Of a stretch of 64,000 nt of DNA, positions 10,430-21,240 are shown one piece after another; the stretch's first letter is position 1, and the number at the start of each line of letters is the position of its first letter. The stretch is from positions 8,543,001 through 8,607,000 of the forward strand of contig CM057482.1 of NCBI GenBank assembly GCA_030035585.1. The letters are read 5' to 3'. The notes under the pieces are model-generated. The model saw only the letters and a list, made by a program, of their open reading frames with translations. It ran no database searches and was not told the origin of the DNA. The translations under genes and the position numbers were made by a program. The DNA comes from Dugong dugon (taxonomy: Eukaryota > Chordata > Mammalia > Sirenia > Dugongidae).

Positions 10430-10766
10430 TGTTGTTAGCGGCTGTCAGGTCAGCCCCGACTCGTGGCGACCCATGTGCAACAGAATGAAACATTGCCTGG
10501 TCCTGCGCCATCCCCGTGACCAGTTGCCGACCAGATTGTAGTGATCCATGGGATTTTCATTAGCTGATTTTTGGAAGTAGATCACCAGGCCTTTCTTCCT
10601 AGTCTGTCTTAGTCTGAAAGCTCTGCTGAAATCTGTTCAGCATCATAGCAACACACAAGCCCCCACTGACAGACGGATGGTGGCTACATCTGAGGTACAT
10701 CGACGGGGAGTCGAACCCGGGTCTCCCTCATGGGAGGTGAGAATTCTACCGCTAAACCACCACTGC
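10430..10766 (-). repeat. tRNA-Gly-headed SINE, well-preserved head
   Basis: The reverse complement of 10695-10766 is a good tRNA-Gly-like sequence with A box 'tggtttagcgg' and B box 'gggttcgactcc'. Between head and tail lies a block (about 10550-10670, 'ccaggcctttcttcctagtc') that also occurs in the RTE 5' end at 63907-64000. The tail 'cctggtcctgcgccatcc' is shared with the RTE 3' end at 7106-7125. Confidence 0.82.
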
Positions 10767-10767
10767 T

Positions 10768-10960
10768 GTGTGTATGCATAAAGCCGTCGAGTCAATTCCG
10801 CCTCATAGCGACCCTACAGGACAGAGTAGAACTGCCCCCTGCAATCTTTTATGGAAGCAGATGGCCACGTCTTCCTCCCTCGCAGTGGCTGGTGAGTACG
10901 AACCACTGACCTTCTGGTTAGCAGCCGAGTACCGTCGTGCGCAGGGTTCCTTGTGTATAC
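10768..10960 (-). repeat. AfroSINE, head decayed
   Basis: It abuts the Gly-type SINE. It shows 'gccgtcgagtcaattccg', 'cctacaggacagagtag', 'ggaagcagatggccacgtc' and 'ctggttagcagccgag'; the last 30 bases toward the tRNA head are scrambled. Confidence 0.85.
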
Positions 10961-10970
10961 GTGTACCAGC

Positions 10971-11012
10971 GAAAAACCAAACTCACTGCCATCGAGTCAA
11001 TCCTAGTCATAC
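10971..11012 (-). repeat. AfroSINE 3' tail fragment
   Basis: Only the A-rich tail and 'tgccatcgagtcaatcc' remain, just beyond the preceding SINE. It is probably a second, severely truncated copy. Confidence 0.6.
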
Positions 11013-11222
11013 AGTACTTACATAATGAGATATGACATTTTGCATTTTTTTTCTTTACCATAAGCACCTTTCAAATATTTTTTGGTCTCTGTTTATCTCT
11101 CTCCACCCCTGGATTCTACCCTTGGATTAAATTGTGTTTATTTTTCATGCCTTTCCCCAGCGGAGCCCTTGCTCTTAACCACACACTGATGAACGAGTAA
11201 AGCCACTCCTACTGTAAGCCTT

Positions 11223-11250
11223 TGTGTGTGTGTATGTGTGTGTGTGCGTG
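11223..11250. repeat. (TG)n microsatellite replacing a LINE tail
   Basis: A TG repeat with two interruptions sits exactly where the poly-A tail complement of the L1 end at 11251 should be. Confidence 0.85.
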
Positions 11251-11940
11251 CTTTAGGTGAAAGCTTACAGTGCAAATTAGTTGGTCGTTCAAAAATTATA
11301 CACAAGTTGTTTCATGGCATTGGTTGCAATCCCCGCAACGTGACAGCACTCTCCTCCTTTCCACACTTGGTTCCCCGTGGCCATTCATCCAGTTTTCCTG
11401 TCCCTTTATTCTTGTCTTGGTTTTGGGCAGGTGTTGCCCATTTGGTTTCATATACTTGATTGATCTATGAAGCAAACTCCTCATATATGTCATTGTTTGT
11501 TTTGTAGGACTGTCTAATCTTTGGCTGAAAGGGCAACTTTGAGAGTGGCTTCAGTTCTGAGTCACCGCGGTGTCCGAGGGCCATAGTGTTTGGGTTCCTC
11601 TAGTCTCTGTCAGACTGGCAAGTCTGGTCTTTTTTTGTGAATTTGAATTTTGCTCTACATTTTTCTCCCCCTCTCCCCGGAATCCTCCATTGTGATCCTT
11701 GTCAGAGCGGTCAGTGGTGGTAGCCGGGCACCATCTGGTTCTGGGCTCAGGCTGGCGGAGGCTGTGGTTCATGTGGTCCTTTAGTCCTTTGGACTAATCT
11801 TTTCTTTGTGTCTTTGGATTTTCTTCATTCTCCTTTGCTCCAATGGGATGGACGAATAGATGTATCTTAGATGGTCACTCTCAAGCTTTCAAGACCCCAG
11901 ACGCTAGTCGCCAAAGTAAGATATAAAACATTTCTTTCTC
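11251..11940 (-). mobile_element. L1-type LINE 3' end, copy A of an adjacent pair
   Basis: This is the reverse complement of the same 3' untranslated region as 3201-3902. It runs from 'ctttaggtgaaag' through 'gccgggcaccatctggtt' to 'gaccccagacgctag'. It is 5'-truncated and has no ORF2. Confidence 0.82.
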
Positions 11941-11941
11941 T

Positions 11942-12545
11942 CTTTTTTTAAATTTTATTGTGTTTTAGGTGAAAGTTTACAGAGCAAATTAGTTTTTCAT
12001 TCAAAATTTATACACAAGTTGTTTTGTGACATTGGTTGCAATCCCCACAATGTGACAGCGCTCTTCCCCTTTCCACCCCGAGTTCTCTGTTTCCATTTGT
12101 CTGGTTTTCCTGTCCCTTCCTGCGTTCTTGTCTTTGCTTTTGGGCAGGTGTTGCCCATTTCATCTCCTGTACATGATTGATCTAAGAAGCACGTTCCTCA
12201 CCTGTGTTGCTTGTTTTGTAGGCCTGTCTGATCTTTGGCTGAAAAGGTGGACTTTGGGAGTGGTTTCAGCTGTGTTAACAGAGTGTCCAGAGGCCATACT
12301 CTCAGGATGCCTTCAGTCGCTGTCAGACTAGTAAGTCTGGTCTTTTTTGAGTGAATTTGAGTTGTGTTCTACATTTTTCTTCCCTCTCTTCAGAACCCTC
12401 TATTGTGATCCCTGTCAGAGCAGTCCACGGTGGTAGCCGGGCACCATCTAGTTCTTCTGGGCTCAGGCTGATGGAGGCTGTGGTTCATGTGATCCATTAG
12501 TCCTCTGACTAATATTTTCCTTGTGTCTTTAGTTTTCTTCATTCT
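11942..12545 (-). mobile_element. L1-type LINE 3' end, copy B of an adjacent pair
   Basis: It is directly adjacent to and in the same orientation as copy A, starting with a T-rich tail complement and 'gttttaggtgaaagtttaca', and ending in 'attttcttcattctc'. The two copies align block for block ('acacaagttgttt', 'gtagccgggcaccatct'). Confidence 0.82.
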
Positions 12546-12550
12546 CTTCA

Positions 12551-12627
12551 ATCCTGCCAATAATCCAGTCTCCTGCCTCAGGAAACTTTCAGGAGCCTGA
12601 TGTGGGAGATTGGATTATTGGCAGGAC
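12551..12627. other. Hairpin: 32-base inverted repeat, 13-base loop
   Basis: Arms 12551-12582 and 12596-12627 are inverted copies with 27 of 32 positions matching, including an uninterrupted 16-base block ('ggattattggcaggac' on one arm, differing only at the last base). It sits at the 5'-truncation edge of the L1 copy ending at 12545. It may be fold-back DNA made at the insertion junction; a small-RNA hairpin is possible but unsupported. Confidence 0.7.
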
Positions 12628-12914
12628 TGTGGAGAGCCACACACATTCAAAGCTGCAAAGTTGGCCGCCATATTTGAGTGGGGCAGTGCTGCCTGTTTCC
12701 TACTCGGGTCAAAATCTGACGCACAAGAGATTTGGTTGCTATGCAACTCTTACGCTGCCGTTGTTTCTGTAGGCCATGGCAGAATTGTTTCCAACCGGTT
12801 CAAAGCCCTGATTTCCTCAGAGAAGGTGAAGATTATGAAGAAGCTAGTAGGGAAATCATTCCCAGCTGGGTAATAACAGAGAGGAGAGCATGTCCACAAG
12901 CATTTCAAAAAACC

Positions 12915-13101
12915 TGTTGTTGGGTGCCATAAAATCGATTTCAACTCATATTGACCCCATGGGACAGAGTAGGGTTTTCTAGGCCGTAATCTTTACAGAG
13001 CAGATCTCCAGGTCTTTCTCCTATGGAGCCACTGGGTGGGTTCAAACCACCAACCTTTCCGTTAGCAGCCCAGTGCTTAACCATTGTACCCCCAGGGCTC
13101 C
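12915..13101 (-). repeat. AfroSINE, full length
   Basis: Tail 'tgttgttgggtgcc', body 'gggacagagtagg', head complement 'gttagcagcccagtgcttaa' and terminal 'ccagggctcc' are all in place. Confidence 0.92.
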
Positions 13102-15150
13102 TTAAAATGTCTAACAGACATCAGACCTTTTATGCTTAATGGAGCTGAATTAGCTGCTGGGCCAGCCAAACAGTTGCCCAGGCTGCCAACCTATGAAGGC
13201 ACCCAAATGACACAGAACTGAATCAGAACGACAGGGCCACTTAGCTCCAAGCTCCAAGTACAGCTCCTTAATTAATTATCCAAAGGCCAAACAAGTTGGC
13301 ACAACCACTTAACAGCAGAGCCAGGATTCAACCTGCTCTCTCTGATTCCAGAGCCTGAATTCCAGGAGAGGGCTTGACTGTGGCAGGGCCAGATCCAGCA
13401 GGACAGTAGCTGGAGAGTCCTCAGGCTGTACTGAGGGACCCCACAGTGGGAAGAAGGGACCTTCCCGTCAGGGAGCTAATTGGCCACAGCAGGACCTCAC
13501 TCAGTGAACATGAAAATGGTCACCATGCCTCTTTATGGTCCAGGGGAGGGAGGCAGCCTGGTCAGGAGAACTGAGGGGAAGCCTGGCTGACGTCCAGATT
13601 TTGCCATCCGACAACGAAGAGGACTACACCCACGAGGGGCTGGGCTAGAGGAGCCTCAGGCCCGTCTGTTACCCCTCCCCCAGCACTGTGCTCTCTCAAT
13701 CCTGGATCCGGGTGGGAACCTCAGGCTTGGTTAGTCAGCTGACGGTGGAAGATGGGTCTGCAGAGGCAGAGAGGAAAAACAAGGAAAAACCTGCATGGAG
13801 GAAGAATCAGCCCAGATAATCTAGAGCCTTGCCCAGGACCATAATAGGTGATTTCTCTCCAAAGCCTGACAGTGGGAGGATCTGTTTAAATCCACACAGA
13901 ACCAGGGTTTTATATTAGCATGGCATTCCATAGCTACTGCTGATGGGGGAGCTCTGTTTCCAATCTCAAAGATGTCAAACGAATTTAAAGGCACAGGAGC
14001 TCAGTTTACCCAGCAAGGAGAGCAACGACGGAGAGATGTGGCCGCCTGTGGGCCTCGGCGTTACCACAGCAAATAGTCAAGGCAGCCTCTCCACACCCCC
14101 ACACCCCCTACCCCCACCTCAGAGTCTGGTCTGCTTCCCAGCTTGAGAAGGGCCAGAGGAATGTCTGGTCTTGAAATTGGAGGCACCCACAGCTACCCCT
14201 CAGACCCTTTGTGGAGAGGAGGGTGGAGTAGGGGTGATGTCCATACCCCCAGGCAGTCCTCCGCTCTCTTATTCAGACACCTGGCCCCTGGGCACACTGT
14301 CTGGAATGGCAGGCCACTGCCAGGCCCTGGTGGCCCACATTCCCCACCAGCAGGGCATATTCTGCATGCCGCCTCCAGGGCAGGGACGACCACCCTCTGC
14401 AAGCAAAAATAACACCAACAATAGTTCACACTGTGTCGTTCTCTGCCCTCATACGTCACTTCCCTCCCCATGTCTCACCAGAGTCCACAGAGGCCTTAGG
14501 GGTTTTCAGGGCAGGGCCCAATGTCCTTTTACAGATGAGGAGACAGGCTCTCAGGGTGAAGGGGGACCTAAGTGACTCCATAGGGCAGTGGGCTCCAGAA
14601 GCTAGGTCTCCCGTTGCAGCCCGGGCTCGCTCTGCCGTGTGGTGTTCTGCGACAGGCAGAGGCGTTGGCGCCAGCGAGCCCTGTTCCTGGCCTCTGTCCG
14701 AATGAGCGCTAATGGTGAGAGCATTAACCGCCATCGGCCTTGAGTTCTTGAGGAATCTCGCTTTGAGGTTGGAAAGGCACAAATCAGTCATTTCCATCAG
14801 CAGAGCAGTTCATTTAATTTAAATTCTTGCTCCTAAAGAGACTTCCCATTTAAGTGACTCTCCTGGCTCAGTGACCGTCTGTGCCCTGGTTTCCGGGGGT
14901 AAGGAGTCTGCTCTGGGTAATTAGAAATGTTTAGAGGGGCGAGGGCAGCCTTTGAAATACCTTCTTGTGTTTTCGGTCATGTCCACTCAGCAGGATGTTT
15001 AATAATGTGCCCGGTGGGAAGGAACCCCTCAGCCTGTCAGCCACAGTGTGATGGGCCCTGGGTCCTGCCTTCCCTGGGCTTGGATCATGACAAAGAAGGG
15101 AGCTACCCTCACTTTCCGGGCCCAGGAGCAGCTGTTTGCCCAGACCCCCA
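13102..15150. other. Mostly unique; weak MIR patches
   Basis: Bases 13300-13365 ('ttaacagcagagccaggatt') and 14530-14560 ('ttttacagatgaggagac') look like decayed minus-strand MIR cores. No exon is supported; the 113-136 residue frames here overlap each other on opposite strands. Confidence 0.5.
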
Positions 15151-15348
15151 AACCAGTTGTCACTGATTCGATTCTGACTTACGGTGACCCCATGTGTGCA
15201 GAGTAGAACTGTGCTCGTGGGGTTTTCAAGGCTGTGACCTTTCAGAAGCAGATCACCAGGCCTTTCTTCCAAGGCACCTCTGGGTGGGTTGGAACCACCA
15301 ACCTTTTGGTTAGAAATCAAGCGCTTAACCATTTGCACCACCTAGGGA
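15151..15348 (-). repeat. AfroSINE, 'gtccctgggtgg' subtype
   Basis: Subtype markers are 'tgtgcagagtagaactgtgc', 'gcagatcaccaggccttt' and the head complement 'ccatttgcaccacctaggg'. Confidence 0.92.
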
Positions 15349-16024
15349 CAACTTTGCCCAGGCCAGGGTTGGGAAAACTTTGGGGTGGCCCTGCCAGGTG
15401 CAGGTCTGGATGGCCTCTGGGACCCCTCCCAGTTCTGTAGTCATGGGAGGCCAGCCCAGGACTACCCTAAACATTCACCCCCAATGGGCCTTTCAGCTGT
15501 TGCTGGGCAAATGAGGACCAGAGCAGACCACGGTGGGCCTGGCAGCCCGAGGCGCCCAATGAAGCCTCAGGACAGGAGGTCCGCGTCTGATCCCAGCGCT
15601 GCCATCTCTGTGATCACGCAGCGGAATCCGTGTGCAGGTAAAGCCTCCAGTATTCTGTCTGAGTTGTCACGTGAGTGTCACTGGGCAGCAAAGAAGACCC
15701 TCAAACCAGAATCATCATCACTTTTCTCTGGGCTGGCTGGCTTTCCCCAGCAGTTACAGGATTCTGAGGTGGACAGTTGGTAGAGATACATTTCCATGGA
15801 CACTCAAGGTTTCCTGTCTCTGGTAAAATGAATTTCACTCTACCAAGCTGCTTCCTTGTGTCCCCAGAGGCTGGAGCCACTCTCTCAGGCTGCACATAGA
15901 GCTGGCAGATGACTCCAACCTTCTCAGCTCCCCTGGGTGGAAAAGTCCCTGGGATCTAAGGAAAGATCACCCACCAAGCAAACCCTCAAATTTGTTTCTG
16001 CAAACGCCAACCCCTCCACCTTTA
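15349..16024. other. No feature recognised
   Basis: This is unique-looking sequence with no convincing exon or repeat. The 132-residue plus frame at 15385-15783 has no recognisable domain. Confidence 0.5.
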
Positions 16025-16187
16025 AACCAAACCAAACCCTCTGCCCTCGAATCAATTCCAACTCACAGCGACCCTGAAGGACAGAGTAGAACCGCTCCAT
16101 GGGGTTTCCAAGGAGAGGTTGGTGGATTCTAACTGCTGACCTTTTTGTTAGCACCCGAGCTCTTAACTACTGCGCCACCAGGGCTCC
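16025..16187 (-). repeat. AfroSINE, short form
   Basis: The body passes directly from 'ggggtttccaagga' to 'ggttggtggattctaac', skipping the 'aatctttacggaagcaga' block. This short form recurs at 17131, 17428, 36324, 48228 and 60471. Flanks 'ccacctttaaa' and 'ccgcatttaaa' may be a diverged target duplication. Confidence 0.9.
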
Positions 16188-17024
16188 TGTCCGCATTTAA
16201 AGTGCCTCCTTTTTATAGACGTGTGTTGATCCACCCTTGGCTTGTCATGGGAGTATGGGAAAGCATATGTTGTCCTTCACTCTTGATTATTTTTGTGCTA
16301 GGGCCAGCTAAGGTATAAACTGCTTCCTGGGTCACCATTCATGAGTTGGTCACTGCTTCCTGGGTCATCATTCATGAACTGATCACTGATAGGACAGCAG
16401 ATAGATAAACAGACAGCTGTGAGAGAATGTCATTTGTCACATGATGGAAATGCGGACAAGGTACTGGGAGAGTGGGGGTGGCAATGACTAATGCCCGTGG
16501 GAGCGAAGAGGCTTCGAGGGCACCATACCACCTCAATCTGCCTCAGGGTACTCCCTGATGGGAAGGCTGAATGTGTGCCCAGGTGAGGCCTGGAGAGGTT
16601 AATGGGGAGACGGGGACTGCAAGGGGGAGGGAAAAGAGCTGACCCCATGTGCCGGTGCCTCCTCAGATGGCCCACTGGGTCACAGGCTAGCCTTTACCTG
16701 CTCCTGAGAGAAGATACTCAGCAATGAGCTTTTGATGAAGGTGCAGGGTATTGGGTGCTGGTAACAGAAACCAACTGAACTAGAGAAGGAATCCATAGGT
16801 AGGATTTTGGGGAATTCCCAGAATCAGCAGGAAATCTGGAGAAACAGGGCTTGGGAAATAGACAGGGACCAGCAGAGACAGGACAGCAGCCAGCAGGTCA
16901 AAGTCGTGTCAAAGAAGCACCCCCATTGCTAGGAATCATCTCTCAGCTGTCTCTGCATCTTTGCAAAGTTCCTTCAAGGGCCTGAGTCCCAAATTGTCAA
17001 TCTCCATATTCTGGTTGCCAGACA
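16188..17024. other. Unique; holds a 33-bp tandem duplication at 16320-16385
   Basis: Two copies of a 33-base unit beginning 'ctgcttcctgggtca' lie head to tail (16320-16352, 16353-16385) with a few differences. Nothing else is recognised. Confidence 0.6.
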
Positions 17025-17085
17025 ATAGGGAGTAGTACTCTGTCCTATAGGGTCATTATGACTTGACATCGACAAGATGGTAACA
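17025..17085 (+). repeat. AfroSINE 3' fragment
   Basis: Only 'ctctgtcctatagggtcatt' and 'gacttgacatcgac' of the 3' part remain. Confidence 0.6.
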
Positions 17086-17130
17086 AGGGGAACTGGTATG
17101 TCAGGCACTAGATCAAGTACATTTTTTATG

Positions 17131-17286
17131 TTACTCGTTGCTGTCAAGTCAATTCCGACTCATAGCGACCCTGTAGGACGGAGTGGAACTGCCCCATAGG
17201 ATTTCCAAGGAGCGGCTGGTAGATTCGAACTGCCAACCTTTTGGTTAGTAGCACAACTCTTAAACACTATGCCACCAGGGTTTCCT
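17131..17286 (-). repeat. AfroSINE, short form
   Basis: It contains 'gctgtcaagtcaattccgac', 'ccaaggagcggctgg' and the terminus 'atgccaccagggtttcc'. A TTTA repeat (17287-17310) follows at the 5' end. Confidence 0.92.
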
Positions 17287-17304
17287 TTATTTATTTATTT
17301 ATTT

Positions 17305-17645
17305 TTTTTAATGTAGTGGGGACAAAAAAATATATTTTAAAACTGGCTACACACTACTTGTAACAGCTTCAACCCACATGTCTACCAACATTGAAACAAA
17401 TAATTAAATTGTAGTATATTCATATATGGAGCCCTGGTGGCATAGTGGTTAAGAGCTCAGCTGCTAACCATAAGGTCGGCAGTTTGAATCCACCAGCTGC
17501 TCCTTGGAAACCCTGTGAGGCAGTTCTACTCTGTCCTATAGGATCGCTATGAGTCGGAATCCACTAGAAGGCAAGGGTTTGGTTTCTGGAGTTTTTTTAA
17601 TATTCATATGTTGGTATACCGTTCAGCAGTGTTCTCAGTATGATC
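17305..17645 (+). mobile_element. Old L1 fragment (end of ORF2 region), split by an AfroSINE
   Basis: The plus strand contains 'cccacatgtctaccaaca' and 'attgtagtatattcatat', matching the L1 segment 'ccaaatgtc.atcaac..tggataaa..tgtggtatattcat'. After the SINE it continues 'gttggtataccgttcagcag'. Confidence 0.7.
17428..17599 (+). repeat. AfroSINE, short form, with target duplication
   Basis: A full head ('ggagccctggtggcatagtgg') and tail are present. A 10-base duplication 'atattcatat' (about 17416-17425 and 17600-17609) flanks it inside the L1, so both edges are fixed. Confidence 0.93.
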
Positions 17646-17649
17646 AGTC

Positions 17650-18110
17650 ACTGGGGTCTCCGAGATCCTTTCAGGAGATCTGCGAGGTCAATACTGTTCT
17701 CATAATAATTCTAAGACATTATTCGCCTCTTCTGCTGTATTAACATTTGCATGATGGTACAATAGCAACGGTCGGTAGAACTGCAGGCAACTCAGCACAA
17801 ATCAAGGCGGTGGCACCAAGCCGTAGCGGTTGTCACTGTGTTCTTCATTGCCGAACGCGCTCAGCAAACATTGGCCAGTTTCTTGAAGAAAGAGCTTGAC
17901 GAGAAAGTAAAAATGACCAATTTTATTCGATCTCATCCCTTAAGTAGGTCTTTCTAGTATTTTGTGTGACAAAAGAGGGAATATGCATGGACCGCTTCTG
18001 TGGCGTACCCAAGTGCAGTGGATGTCTTGAGGGAAAAAGCAATTGTGTGGTTGTTTGAGTTGCAAACTGAACTAGCCGCTGCCTCGTATGTGATTCTTGG
18101 AGCACAGGTT
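17650..18110 (+). pseudogene. Decayed hAT-superfamily transposase fragment
   Basis: Reading through stops, 17885-18095 gives 'DEKVKMTNFIRSHPLS' followed, after a frame change, by 'AVDVLREKAIVWLFELQTELAA'. This resembles the hAT/ZBED-like block 'VKIINFIKSRPLSTRLF...VRWLSRGKVLVRLFELR.ELA'. Two in-frame stops and a frameshift make it dead. The nucleotide start 'ggggtctccgagatccttt' is also typical of these elements. Confidence 0.65.
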
Positions 18111-18128
18111 CAAGAGGCTCTTGGACTA

Positions 18129-18272
18129 GCAATGGAACCGCTGGATCGTAGGATATGTACATATTTAATTTTATGGAAAAATACTAGATTGTTTTCCAAC
18201 ATGGTTGTCCATGTATATGAGATACTGTGAGTCCACATTCACTCGAAGCCTTGGTATCGTCAAACTTTTACA
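18129..18272 (-). mobile_element. Old L1 fragment, 3' region
   Basis: Plus-strand text 'ctggatcgtaggatatgtac' and 'ttgttttccaacatggttgt' is the complement of the L1 ORF2-end/3' UTR region, as at 22690-22790. Confidence 0.65.
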
Positions 18273-18303
18273 TTTTCCTCCCAAATGAATAGTTCTCCAG
18301 TGG

Positions 18304-18720
18304 TGTTGTGGCTTGAATTGTGTCCTTCCAAGACTATGTGTTGTAAATCCCAACCTCTATGCCTGTGGTTATACTCCCATTTGGGAATGGGTTGTCTACT
18401 TTATGTTAATGAGGCATGATTAGTGTAGGGTTACCTTGCGTCAATCTCTTTTGAGACCTAAAAGAGATTAAACGCAAGCTGGGGCAGAGATGGGGTAAGA
18501 CAGACGCCAAGATACATGGAGATCTCCAAGGAACCAGGAAGCAGAAGCTGAAGAGACCAGGACCTTCCTCCAAAGCCGACAGAGAGACAAAGCCCTCCCC
18601 TAGAGCTCGTGCTCTGAATTCGGACTTCTAGCCTCCTAAACTGTGAGAAAATAAATTTCTGTTTGTTAAAGCCCCCCACTTGTGGTATTTCTGTTATAGC
18701 AGCACTAAATAACTAAGACA
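18304..18720 (+). mobile_element. MaLR-like (MLT1-like) solo LTR
   Basis: It begins with 'tgttgtggcttgaattgtgtc', contains 'cccatttgggaatgggttg' and 'gtcaatctcttttgaga', and ends 'aataaatttctg...ataactaagaca'. AATAAA near the 3' end is the polyadenylation signal. No internal region is attached. I did not find a clean 5-base duplication. Confidence 0.82.
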
Positions 18721-19559
18721 AACAGTCTTGATTTACGAGGTTGAATCTGTTCATTGGCCACACGTTTTGCCTGCCACTGCTAATTCTGAATCAGCTCAGG
18801 CAGCCAATGTCACAGAAAACATCAGTATGGCATGTGTGGTATCAGCCGGGGGGGGGAGTGTAGCATTGCCATACTTCATGTATTATCAGATGCCATCACT
18901 GTAAGATGCACCATCAGTTTAATACAGAATTTCAGAAAAAAAGAGATAGCACGTCAAATTATACAATTTTTTAAACTGTCAATAAGATACAATTATTTAT
19001 TTATGCAATTACACACCATTTTCTTCTTTAATATCACCATCTAAAATCAGTAATAAGTTTTCGCATTTAGAAACTAAAGATTTTTTCGGCTGGCACAAAT
19101 AGCGTCAGAGAAATGTAGATTTGCAAAGCCTGTGCCCACAAACTTGAACTTGTGAGCACGCTTAGTAAAGACAGTTAAGGGCCAGGTTTTGGGTGCATTT
19201 CCTATTTGGTTAAACTCATGGCTTCATTTTCTCTGTAACTGAATTACATGTCACTGGAAGTCTGAAAGACAGCCAGGCACCTGTGACAGATGGATGTCCA
19301 CTGTCTGAGTGATAATCTTCTACAAGGCATGAATTAGGCCCAGCAGCCTCTCCCGGCTCTCAATTCTGTGATTTATTTGGAGAGATTTGCTAAGTTTGCA
19401 CAGTCCAGCGATGACAACCATGTCACAACTCACTCCTCTTGTTGCTGCTGACAAACTGTTGTCAACATCAGGGGAAAGACACAGCCCAGTCTCGGAAAAA
19501 TGCAAAAGTGGAGGTGTGGGCGTCTTGTTCTTCTTCTAATTGTTTATTGATTAATTACA
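18721..19559. other. No feature recognised
   Basis: This is AT-rich, mildly repeat-like sequence. Part of it (about 18880-19100) could be hAT-related non-coding DNA given the neighbour at 17650, but I cannot support that. Confidence 0.4.
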
Positions 19560-19790
19560 GCCAACATTTATTCACAGAGCCATCTATTAGGCGCTAAGGT
19601 CTTCATCAGGGACTCTCTGTTCATCATCTCTGATCTTCACAATGGTCCTGTGACGTAGGTAATATTAGTTTCGTTTTAAAGATGAGGAAACAGGTTGAAA
19701 GAGGCAAGATCACCAAGATTCCTGAGTGGACAAATCAGGGTTCAAAGCCAGGTCTCTCTGGCCTCAAAGTCCATGAACTTCCTAAACCAG
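19560..19790 (-). repeat. MIR SINE
   Basis: Reversed MIR order is clear: 'caacatttattcacagagcc', 'taggcgctaag', 'gatcttcacaatggtcctg', 'aaagatgaggaaacagg', 'caaatcagggttcaaagcc'. Confidence 0.85.
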
Positions 19791-19794
19791 TAAA

Positions 19795-19999
19795 AACCAG
19801 TGGCTGTCAAGTGGATTCCTGCTCATGGCGACCCCCCATTGGTCAGAGTAGAATTGTGATCCATAGGGTTTTCAGTGGCTGAACTTTTGGAAGTAGATCG
19901 CCGGGCCTTTCTTCTGAGGTGCCTCTGAGTGGGACTCAAGCTTCCAGCCTTTCAGGTGGCAGTCAAGAGCATTAACGATTTACACCACCCAGTGTCTCC
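19795..19999 (-). repeat. AfroSINE, 'gtccctgggtgg' subtype, next to a MIR
   Basis: Body 'ggaagtagatcgccgggcct' and head complement 'atttacaccacccagtgtc' are present. It abuts the MIR tail with only a few bases between. Confidence 0.9.
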
Positions 20000-20439
20000 C
20001 ATACTGAGCTCCATGGGCCACTACTGGGTAAGACTTCAGACAGATTACTACTTAGTCCTGCCTATTCTGTGTCTAAGGTCAGATGCTTCCCTTTATGAAG
20101 AGGTTACTGGCAGGGACAATGGAGAGATTTACAAGAGTTGAGCTATGTTAAAAATAACAGCAAGGTATTTACTCCTAATCCTGTTAAGCTCCCTTGAGCT
20201 CTGTGCAAGCTGAGCAGGGGAGAACATGTTAACTGGCCTGAGTACAGGTGGGTCTAAGGTTGCTGTCATAATCTCCCACATCTTTCCACCTCAGCCAGTG
20301 CTTGATGTCACTTTTCCTAGTGTTGGTTGATGCAAAACCCTAACTTTTTTGTTATGATGAACAATCATATAACTGATGTGCTGGTTGTCAATGAAGAGGC
20401 TCTGTTTTGACCCTGAAAATGAACTTCTTTTCATTAAGA
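20000..20439. other. No feature recognised; possibly more of the adjacent LINE
   Basis: This could be upstream sequence of the L1 element that is clear from about 20440, but the match cannot be confirmed by eye. Confidence 0.35.
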
Positions 20440-21240
20440 CTGTCCAGAAGGAGAAGGTGCTGTAGATAGGGGGACTGACACATGGCATTGCTCAGAACTC
20501 AGGGTTAGTGTTTTTGCCACTCTCGGATCTACATATAGTTCTGGTCTGGAGCTCCTATAAGAATGCAGAGATCTGGCATGAAGATGGGAGGGTGAACTGG
20601 TTGATCCCCTGCCATTAGACAGAACAATGCCTAAGCTCTCTTGGGCAAATAAAAACTTGCTTGGCATTAGCCCAAGAGACAGCAAGGGCCACATAAACCG
20701 GAGACTCCATCAACCTGAGACCAGAAGAACTAGATGGTGCCCAGCTACCACCAATGACCGCCCTGACAGGGAACACAACAGAGGGTCCCTGACGGAGCAG
20801 GAGAAAAGTGGGGTGCAGAACTCATATTCTAGTAAAGCGGCCAGACCTAATGGTTTGACCGAGACTGGAAGAATCCCAGAAAGCATGGCCCTCGGATTCT
20901 CTGTCAACCCAGCACTAAAACCATTCCTGAGGCCAATTCTTCAGTCAAAGATTAGACTGGACTATGGGACATAAAATGGTACTCATGAAGAGTGTGCCTC
21001 TTAGCTCAAGTCGATACATGAGACTAAATGGGCAGCTCCTGTCCGGAGGTGAGAGGAGAAGGCAGAGAGGGTCAGGAGCTGGTGGAAAGGGCATGGGAAT
21101 CAGGGTGGAAAGGAGGAAGGTGCTGTCACAGTATGGGGAGAGCAATTAGGGTCACATAACAATGTATATATAAATTTTTGTATGCGAGACTAACTTGAAT
21201 TGTAAACTTTCACGTAAGTACAATAAAATAAAAGAAAAAA
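20440..21240 (+). mobile_element. L1-type LINE 3' end, longest copy in the window
   Basis: About 800 bases of 3' sequence share 'gatggtgcccagctaccacc' and 'aattgtaaactttcac' with copies at 3201 and 11251, and end 'acaataaaataaaag' with an A-rich tail. The middle has a G/A-rich block ('aggtgagaggagaaggcag'). It is 5'-truncated and no ORF2 is recognised. Confidence 0.8.

Noticed and set aside
10695..10766. Possible tRNA-Gly gene on the minus strand
   Set aside because: Promoter boxes are good, but it is the head of a SINE with a long body and tail, and the stems do not pair well; two other copies have the same arrangement.
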